Shown here: in pieces, positions 1 to 4,287 of the stretch
Layout of the letters: every line of letters begins with the position of its first letter
Numbering within the stretch: position 1 is the first letter of the stretch
Assembly: GCA_049509675.1 (NCBI GenBank)
Contig: JBEKZQ010000396.1
Location: 1-6,010 of the forward strand
From: JBEKZQ01 sp049509675
GTDB taxonomy: Bacteria > Planctomycetota > Planctomycetia > Pirellulales > Thermoguttaceae
Direction of reading: 5' to 3'
DNA: 6,010 nt
Position numbers and translations under genes: made by a program
The notes under the pieces: generated by a model
Databases searched by the model: none
Told to the model about the DNA's origin: nothing
What the model saw: only the letters and a program-made list of their open reading frames with translations

Positions 1-510
1 AACACGGCGACCGGCGCGCTGCCCGGCGACGCGGGCGGCAACGGCCGCGTGGGCGCCCAGAAGATCATCATCTTCGAGACCGACGGCGTGCCCACTTCCA
101 CGGCCACGGCCAGTTTCGTCAGCGGCAGCGCCAACCAATCGTACTACAAGGTCCGCTACAACGCCGCCAACCCGGGCGGCAGCGAGTATCCCTCCTGCAC
201 CAATTGCGGTGGCGCCACTTCGGCGGTCACCACGCAGATCACTACCATCGTGACGCAGCTCGCGGCCAACACCAGCGCCGGCGGCTACAGCACGACCAAC
301 CGCCCCTTGCTGTTGAACTGCATCGCTTTTGGCCCCTTGGGCGTGGCCGCCGTGGGGATTCTCAATACCATGCAAACGCTCGGCAACGTCAACGACGGCA
401 TGCCCAGCTACAAGATCATCAACGGCAACTCGGCCACGATTACCTCCAACCTGCAAACCGCCATTGGCAAGATTTTGCAAGACGGCGTCCAGGTCTCTCT
501 CATTCAATGA
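1..510 (+). CDS. VWA-domain protein, TadE/TadG-associated type (C-terminal part)
   Basis: The reading frame is open from the first base of the window to the TGA at 508-510, giving 169 visible residues; the N-terminus lies upstream. A GTG at 49 could be mistaken for a start, but coding continues in front of it. The strand KIIIFETDG (residues 21-29) has the hydrophobic beta-strand followed by T-D-G that forms the last metal-ligand motif (MIDAS) of von Willebrand factor A domains. Next come a Gly/Ser/Asn-rich stretch with a CTNC pair (66-69), a second core strand (LLLNCIAFG), and a closing helix ending in TAIGKILQDGVQVSLIQ. This ending resembles Tad-pilus-linked VWA proteins of planctomycetes, which usually carry an N-terminal membrane anchor; that anchor cannot be seen here. 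The first MIDAS motif (DxSxS) must also lie upstream. The VWA assignment is fairly secure. The TadG link rests on memory of similar proteins. No partner tad genes are visible. Confidence 0.7.
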   Translation, partial: NTATGALPGDAGGNGRVGAQKIIIFETDGVPTSTATASFVSGSANQSYYKVRYNAANPGGSEYPSCTNCGGATSAVTTQITTIVTQLAANTSAGGYSTTNRPLLLNCIAFGPLGVAAVGILNTMQTLGNVNDGMPSYKIINGNSATITSNLQTAIGKILQDGVQVSLIQ

Positions 511-525
511 CCCACCCTACTTATG
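508..525. repeat. Degenerate half-copy of the 2332-2511 repeat's inner motif
   Basis: The 13 bases at 508-520 are the exact reverse complement of 2349-2361, the inner arm of the larger inverted-repeat element. The following TTATGA (520-525) also occurs beyond the right arm of that element (2493-2498), after a short gap. The TGA stop of the upstream VWA gene is the first three bases of this match. No second arm is visible nearby, so this looks like a remnant or solo end. A chance 13-base match is unlikely but not excluded, because the motif is simple and G-rich. Confidence 0.45.
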
Positions 526-565
526 ATTCGCCGATCCTTCGTCACACCCACCAATCCACACCGCC

Positions 566-1339
566 GTGAAACGAAACATCCCGCCTCCGCCCGCCGTCGA
601 GTTTCAGCACGTCAGCAAAGTCTATCGCCGGGGCTTCCTGCGGCAACCGATCTGCGCCCTGCGCGACGTGACGCTGTGCGTGCCGCCGGGCTCCGTGTTT
701 GCGCTGATCGGCCCCAATCGGGCCGGCAAAACCACCTTGGTCAAGGCCCTGTTGTCGATCTGCCGGCCGACCGCGGGCACGATCCTGCGTCTGGGCCGGC
801 CGGTCCGGGACCGCAGCACGCTGGCCCGCGTCGGCTATCTGCACGAAAGCCAGGCCTTCCCCCGCTACCTGACGGCAACGGCCCTGTTGCACTACTACGG
901 CGCCCTATCGTTGATCGGCTCCCGGGAACTGAACCGGCGCGTTGGGGCCTTGCTCGACGAGGTCGGCCTGGCCGACCGCGCAAGCGAACCGATCGCCATG
1001 TTCAGCAAGGGCATGATCCAGCGGCTCGCCTTGGCACAGGCGTTGGTGAACGACCCCGAGTTGCTGGTCCTGGATGAGCCCACCGAAGGCATGGACCTTC
1101 TGGGCCGCAAGCTCCTGCACCAGGTCATTCGCCGCCGCCAGGCCGCCGGTCACACGGCGCTGTTGGTTTCCCACAACCTGGCCGACGTGCGTCAGCTTTG
1201 CGATCGGGCGGCCGTGCTGCGGGAAGGCCGCCTGGGCTTCGCCGGCCCATTGACCGAGCTGAGCGGCGACGGGCAGGATGCTTCGCCCGACGCCTTGCAA
1301 GACGCGCTCGAACCCCTGTACAGCGGAGGTGCAACGTGA
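566..1339 (+). CDS. ABC transporter ATP-binding protein (ABC-2 exporter type)
   Basis: This 257-residue cytoplasmic ATPase powers the adjacent permease. The motifs appear in order: Walker A GPNRAGKTT (residues 49-57; the variable fourth position is Arg instead of the common Gly, but the GxxxxGKT consensus holds), Q-loop Gln96, a degenerate signature FSKGM (146-150) followed by IQRLALAQAL, Walker B LLVLDE (166-171), D-loop GMD (176-178) and switch His203 in LLVSHN. FSKGM-type signatures are usual in NatA/CcmA-like ATPases that pair with ABC-2 permeases, so the enzyme looks active. The GTG start at 566 is the first start codon in this frame and lies just ahead of the conserved VEFQHVSKVY strand. 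No good Shine-Dalgarno precedes it. It starts 55 bases after the previous gene, which may or may not be co-transcribed. The stop overlaps the permease start by four bases, so translation is probably coupled. The substrate cannot be deduced. Confidence 0.93.
   Translation: MKRNIPPPPAVEFQHVSKVYRRGFLRQPICALRDVTLCVPPGSVFALIGPNRAGKTTLVKALLSICRPTAGTILRLGRPVRDRSTLARVGYLHESQAFPRYLTATALLHYYGALSLIGSRELNRRVGALLDEVGLADRASEPIAMFSKGMIQRLALAQALVNDPELLVLDEPTEGMDLLGRKLLHQVIRRRQAAGHTALLVSHNLADVRQLCDRAAVLREGRLGFAGPLTELSGDGQDASPDALQDALEPLYSGGAT
1325..1329 (+). promoter_or_regulatory. Ribosome binding site deciding the permease start
   Basis: GGAGG lies six bases ahead of the GTG at 1336, within the last codons of the ATPase gene. 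It fixes the permease start at 1336. The same frame stays open upstream to about 1198, and that extension would overlap the ATPase gene by about 140 bases and is Arg-rich nonsense. Confidence 0.8.
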
Positions 1340-2334
1340 GATTCTCGCATTGGCTGACCACGATTTCCCTGCTGGTGCGCGATACCTTTCGCCAGTCGTT
1401 CGCCTCCGGCATCGCCTGGCTGCTCCTGGGACTAAGTACGCTGTGCATCCTGGTGTGCCTGACGGTACGCGTGTCTGGCCAGCAGACCCTGGGCCCGCCG
1501 GGCGAGAACCCCGACTTCCTGCCGCGTACGGATCGCGAGGCCCACGACCAGCACAAGGTGCGGCAGTCGGGGGTGACGGTCGTCGACGGCACGTTGAGTC
1601 TGGCCTTCGGCGCCGTCCGCGTGCCCATCGCCCGCGACATCCGCGACGCCGTACACTTCCTTCAATTGATCCTCGCCGCCGGCGTGGCCGACACCCTGGG
1701 ACTGCTCCTGACGCTGGTCTGGACCGCCGGTTTCCTGCCGGGGTTCCTCCAAGCCGGGGCCGTCTCGGTCCTCCTGGCCAAACCGGTGCCGCGCTGGGGA
1801 CTGCTGTGCGGAAAATACGCGGGCGTGCTGGCCTTCGTGCTGGTCCAGGCGATGTATTTCGTCGCGGGCACATGGCTGGCCCTGGCCTTGCGGACGGGCA
1901 TTTGGGATGCCGGCTATCTGCTCAGCGCCCCGCTTCTGTTGCTGCACTTCGCCATATTCTTCAGCTTCTCCCTGCTGCTGGCGGTTTGCACCCGCAGCAC
2001 GGTCGTGTGCGTGTTTGGTTCCATCGCGTTCTGGGGCATCTGTTGGGCCATGAACTACGGGCGGCACGCCCTGAAGGCCGCGGCCGAGGTCGCGCCGCAG
2101 GGCGAGTTCGCCGCGTCGCTGGTGCGGTTGGCCGACATCGGCTATTGGCTGCTGCCGAAGCCCATCGATCTGGGCAGCCTGGTCTTCGACGCGCTGGGGG
2201 CGGGGTCCCATTTTCGCCCGCTGCCGGGCCATGGCGCCGCATGGTCGTTGGGCCTGTCGGTCCTCACGTCGTTGGCGTTCACCGCCTATATCCTGTTCGC
2301 CGCCGCACGGCAGTTCGAGCAAACAGACTATTAG
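1336..2334 (+). CDS. ABC-2 type transporter permease
   Basis: This 332-residue integral membrane protein is the channel subunit for the ATPase encoded just upstream. About six hydrophobic segments are visible: residues 22-44, 106-138 (long, possibly one span plus a re-entrant part), 162-185, 195-218, 221-241 and 302-324. A polar loop of about 60 residues (45-105) follows the first span, as is usual in ABC-2 permeases. The stretch LLAKPVPRWGLLCGKYAG (146-163) matches the 'sKPvsR..l..GKy.g' pattern I associate with ABC-2 permeases that work with NatA-type ATPases. The GTG start is supported by GGAGG six bases upstream and by the GTGA overlap with the ATPase stop. The C-terminus RQFEQTDY looks natural, but its TAG stop is the first three bases of the 2332-2511 inverted repeat. 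The substrate is unknown. Related modules export ions, peptides, lipids or polysaccharides, and nothing here selects among them. Confidence 0.88.
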   Translation: MRFSHWLTTISLLVRDTFRQSFASGIAWLLLGLSTLCILVCLTVRVSGQQTLGPPGENPDFLPRTDREAHDQHKVRQSGVTVVDGTLSLAFGAVRVPIARDIRDAVHFLQLILAAGVADTLGLLLTLVWTAGFLPGFLQAGAVSVLLAKPVPRWGLLCGKYAGVLAFVLVQAMYFVAGTWLALALRTGIWDAGYLLSAPLLLLHFAIFFSFSLLLAVCTRSTVVCVFGSIAFWGICWAMNYGRHALKAAAEVAPQGEFAASLVRLADIGYWLLPKPIDLGSLVFDALGAGSHFRPLPGHGAAWSLGLSVLTSLAFTAYILFAAARQFEQTDY

Positions 2335-2511
2335 CCCGGATTATTCATGTAGGGTGGGTCAAGGTCGCGCAACATTATGGTGGGGCTCGCAAACCGACGA
2401 AACTCTGCTCCGCACCCGGCAAACGAATCAGACCGGCGGCAAGCGACCGAAGCCCCGCCAGTACAACGGTTTGCTCGACCCACCCCACATTTTTATGAAT
2501 AATCCGGGCTA
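2332..2511. repeat. 180-bp inverted-repeat element (MITE/REP-like, non-coding)
   Basis: The ends are perfect 17-bp inverted repeats: TAGCCCGGATTATTCAT at 2332-2348 and its exact complement at 2495-2511. Inside them lies a second pair, GTAGGGTGGGTC (2349-2360) and GACCCACCCCAC (2478-2489), with one mismatch and offset by five bases of T-rich sequence on the right side. Further in are GGGGCT/AGCCCC (2382-2387/2451-2456) and GCAAACCG/CGGTTTGC (2389-2396/2467-2474). The trinucleotide TAG occurs in direct orientation at both edges (2332-2334 and 2510-2512), which could be a short target duplication or part of the repeat. There is no convincing gene inside. The structure fits a non-autonomous mobile repeat moved by a transposase elsewhere in the genome. 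It sits between the ABC module and the VWA/PP2C/kinase cluster, and its RNA could fold and reduce read-through. The structure is directly visible; mobility is inferred. Confidence 0.75.
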
Positions 2512-2551
2512 GTGTCGCGCGTCGCAACTTTGCAGTTCTCCCGCCCCCCGC

Positions 2552-2578
2552 TTGCGGACCGTGTGGCTGGACTATAGA
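2552..2578 (+). promoter_or_regulatory. Weak sigma70-like promoter candidate
   Basis: TTGCGG (2552-2557) and TATAGA (2573-2578) resemble -35 and -10 boxes, but the 15-base spacer is short. It is the only A/T-rich -10-like site in this GC-rich leader and lies about 85 bases ahead of the VWA start. The position is sensible for the cluster promoter; the sequence evidence is weak. Confidence 0.25.
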
Positions 2579-2582
2579 CTAA

Positions 2583-2610
2583 GGGCGACCAAACGGAGGG
2601 CGTTTGTCCC
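2583..2610 (+). other. Small stem-loop in the predicted 5' leader
   Basis: CAAACG (2590-2595) pairs with CGTTTG (2601-2606) around a GAGGG loop. After a small asymmetric internal loop, GGG (2583-2585) can pair with CCC (2608-2610). No T-run follows, so it is not a typical terminator. The purine loop resembles a Shine-Dalgarno core, but no start codon follows at a suitable distance. Confidence 0.3.
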
Positions 2611-2649
2611 ATTTCCCACCAAGCGGAGCCAAGCCAACCCCACCTGTCT

Positions 2650-2655
2650 GAGGAG
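2650..2655 (+). promoter_or_regulatory. Ribosome binding site of the VWA gene
   Basis: GAGGAG lies eight bases ahead of the ATG at 2664, which supports that start for the VWA protein. Confidence 0.75.
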
Positions 2656-2663
2656 ATCGAGCG

Positions 2664-3476
2664 ATGGCAAATCTGCCTTACACCCTGCGGAATACGAGGA
2701 ACACGCCGGGTTGCTTCTTGTTCCTGGTGGACCAGTCCGGCACGATGGGTCAGCCGTTCGGCGGTGACCCGCGGAAGACCAAGGCGCAGGCGGTTGCCGA
2801 CGCCATCAACGGCATCATTCAGGAGTTGATCATCAAGTGCTCGGCGGGGGTCAAAGTGCTCGACCGCTGCTACCTCGGCGCGATCGGCTACGGGGAGTAT
2901 GTCGGCCTGGGCTTCGTCGGCAATCTGGCCGATCAGGTCATCCAGCCGATCAGCCGCATCGACGCCAATCCGTTGGGGTTCGAGAGTCGCGGTACGGAAG
3001 GGACGCAGTTCCCCCTCTGGTATCAGCCAGTGGCGCGGGGCAGGACGCCCATGTGCCAGGCCCTCCAAGCGGCGCAGGAAGCAATCGCCGATTTCGTCCG
3101 CCAGCACCCCACCTGCTGCGCCCCCATCGTACTGAACCTGACCGACGGAGAGGCCAACGACGGCAACCCCGCGCCGCTTGCGATGGCGTTGCAACAGATC
3201 CCCACGGCTGACGGCAACGTGCTGCTGTTCAATGCCCACGTGTCGGCGAAGCAGGAGCAGCCCGTCCTGTTTCCCAGCGACGAGGCGGGGCTGCCGGACG
3301 ACTTCGCGCGATGCCTGTTTCGCATCTCCAGTCTGCTGCCGCCAAGCATGCTTCAGGAGGCGCAACTCAACGAGGAAAGCGTGGCGGCGGGCGCCCGCGG
3401 CTTCGCCTTCAACGTGAATGGCATGGCCACCGTGGTCAAGTTCATCAAGATCGGCACGATGGGCAGCGGCAAGTGA
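2664..3476 (+). CDS. VWA-domain protein of a VWA-PP2C-kinase triad (YegL/TerY-like)
   Basis: This 270-residue protein is mostly one von Willebrand factor A domain with no signal peptide, so it is probably cytoplasmic. The metal-site (MIDAS) motifs are in order: FLFLVDQSGTM with Asp23, Ser25 and Thr27 (the DxSxS position carries Thr), the threonine of GRTPM (Thr128), and LNLTDGE with Asp161. A helix (KAQAVADAINGIIQEL, 40-55) follows the first motif, as expected of the fold. The tail AARGFAFNVNG-type segment and VVKFIKIGT close the protein. The ATG at 2664 has a GAGGAG site eight bases upstream. The PP2C gene starts only 15 bases after the stop, so the genes are almost certainly co-transcribed. 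In E. coli yegL/yegK/yegI and in TerY-type loci, such VWA proteins accompany a PP2C phosphatase and a kinase. A role as metal-dependent scaffold or phosphorylation target is inferred. The domain call is secure; the precise function is not known. Confidence 0.88.
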   Translation: MANLPYTLRNTRNTPGCFLFLVDQSGTMGQPFGGDPRKTKAQAVADAINGIIQELIIKCSAGVKVLDRCYLGAIGYGEYVGLGFVGNLADQVIQPISRIDANPLGFESRGTEGTQFPLWYQPVARGRTPMCQALQAAQEAIADFVRQHPTCCAPIVLNLTDGEANDGNPAPLAMALQQIPTADGNVLLFNAHVSAKQEQPVLFPSDEAGLPDDFARCLFRISSLLPPSMLQEAQLNEESVAAGARGFAFNVNGMATVVKFIKIGTMGSGK

Positions 3477-3491
3477 GAGGCGTTGACTGTC

Positions 3492-4223
3492 ATGACGGCG
3501 GCGTTCCGCACATTTTGGCTTCCCTGCCGGGGCAACGCCGCGGAGGAATACGAGGACGCCGCGGCCGCCGAGCCTGGCAGCGGCCGCTTCGCCGTTGCCG
3601 ACGGCGCCGGATCGAGCGCCTTTCCCGGCGCGTGGGCGCGCCTGCTGGTCGAAGAGTTCACCCGCGGCGGCCAGGGTGGCTTCGAGCAATGGGCGGCCGC
3701 GCTGGCCGACCTGCCCGCTCGCTGGGAGGCCGCCATTCGTCGCCAGCCGCTCCCCTGGTTCGCCGAGCGCAAGCTCCACAACGGGGCCGCGGCAACCTTT
3801 TTAGGCGTGGCCCTCCGGGCCGGCCACTGGCAGGCAATCGCGATCGGCGACACCTGCCTGTTCCACACGCGAGAAGGGGTCTTGTTGCGGGCCGTTCCCC
3901 TGGAGCGCGCCGCGCAATTCACCGACCGCCCGCACCTGCTGGGCTCCCGCACCGTCGTGGGCGACCTGCTCGACCCGCGAACCTGCCACGCGGAGGGCGC
4001 GTTTCAGCCGCGCGACCGCCTGTGGCTCGCGACCGACGCGCTGGCCCAGTGGTGCCTGGCGGAACATGCGGCGGGCGGGCAGCCCTGGGCCCAGATCGAC
4101 GAGCGCCTGGCCGCCGCGGAAGGCGAGCAATGGTTTGCCCCGTGGATCGAGCAACTCCGCGACGAGGGACGATTACAGAACGACGACGTGACGCTGATGG
4201 CCATTACCCTGAACCAGCAGTAG
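3492..4223 (+). CDS. PP2C-family serine/threonine phosphatase (YegK-like)
   Basis: This 243-residue protein is a single short PP2C domain without signal peptide or membrane span, and is expected to remove phosphate from Ser/Thr in the cytoplasm using two metal ions. Visible motifs are EYEDA (Glu21-Asp22, motif 1), FAVADGAGSS with Asp37 (the DGxxG/S metal motif), AIGDTCLF with Gly119-Asp120, LATDAL with Asp182, and QNDDVTLM with Asp231-Asp232. All expected metal-ligand aspartates have candidates, so the enzyme looks active. The start at ATG 3492 is preferred to the in-frame TTG at 3483: the AGAGG at 3476-3480 is 11 bases from the ATG but only two from the TTG. The gene sits between a VWA gene (15-base gap) and a kinase gene (64-base gap). 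It is the likely antagonist of that kinase. The protein is near the lower end of PP2C length, which is usual for triad-associated members. The pairing with the kinase is inferred from context. Confidence 0.87.
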   Translation: MTAAFRTFWLPCRGNAAEEYEDAAAAEPGSGRFAVADGAGSSAFPGAWARLLVEEFTRGGQGGFEQWAAALADLPARWEAAIRRQPLPWFAERKLHNGAAATFLGVALRAGHWQAIAIGDTCLFHTREGVLLRAVPLERAAQFTDRPHLLGSRTVVGDLLDPRTCHAEGAFQPRDRLWLATDALAQWCLAEHAAGGQPWAQIDERLAAAEGEQWFAPWIEQLRDEGRLQNDDVTLMAITLNQQ

Positions 4224-4287
4224 GTGAGACCCGCTCAACCCCTCCTGCTCGAACTACGAACTTGCCAGATACTCCCCGGGAGCTCGC

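Larger units (their letters stand above)
2513..2663 (+). other. Leader region upstream of the VWA/PP2C/kinase cluster
   Basis: Together with the repeat element, this makes up the 329-base gap after the permease gene. I see no gene in these 151 bases. They carry a weak promoter candidate, a small stem-loop and the VWA gene's ribosome site, each listed separately. Confidence 0.6.

Noticed and set aside
1021..1060. Inactive ABC ATPase because the signature is FSKGM and not LSGGQ
   Set aside because: SKGM-type signatures are normal in ABC-2-linked ATPases, and Walker A, Walker B, Q-loop and switch His are all present.
905..1873. 322-codon open frame on the - strand
   Set aside because: It is antisense to the ABC ATPase and permease, very rich in Arg/Pro/Gly, and has no motif or convincing ribosome site.
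1278..2498. 406-codon open frame on the + strand covering the permease
   Set aside because: It is out of frame with the permease, which has six hydrophobic segments and a good ribosome site. The shadow is Arg/Pro/Gly-rich and runs into the repeat element.
3483..3491. TTG at 3483 as the PP2C start
   Set aside because: The purine-rich site at 3476-3480 is only two bases away from it, while the ATG at 3492 has a workable 11-base spacing.
2493..3779. 428-codon open frame on the - strand
   Set aside because: It lies opposite the VWA and PP2C genes, whose motifs are clear on the + strand. Its translation is Arg/Gly/Ala-rich without recognisable motifs, as expected for an antisense shadow in GC-rich DNA.
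4272..4282. Near-palindrome CTCCCCGGGAG before the kinase gene as a hairpin
   Set aside because: The one-base centre leaves no room for a loop, and the right half is simply the ribosome binding site of the kinase gene.
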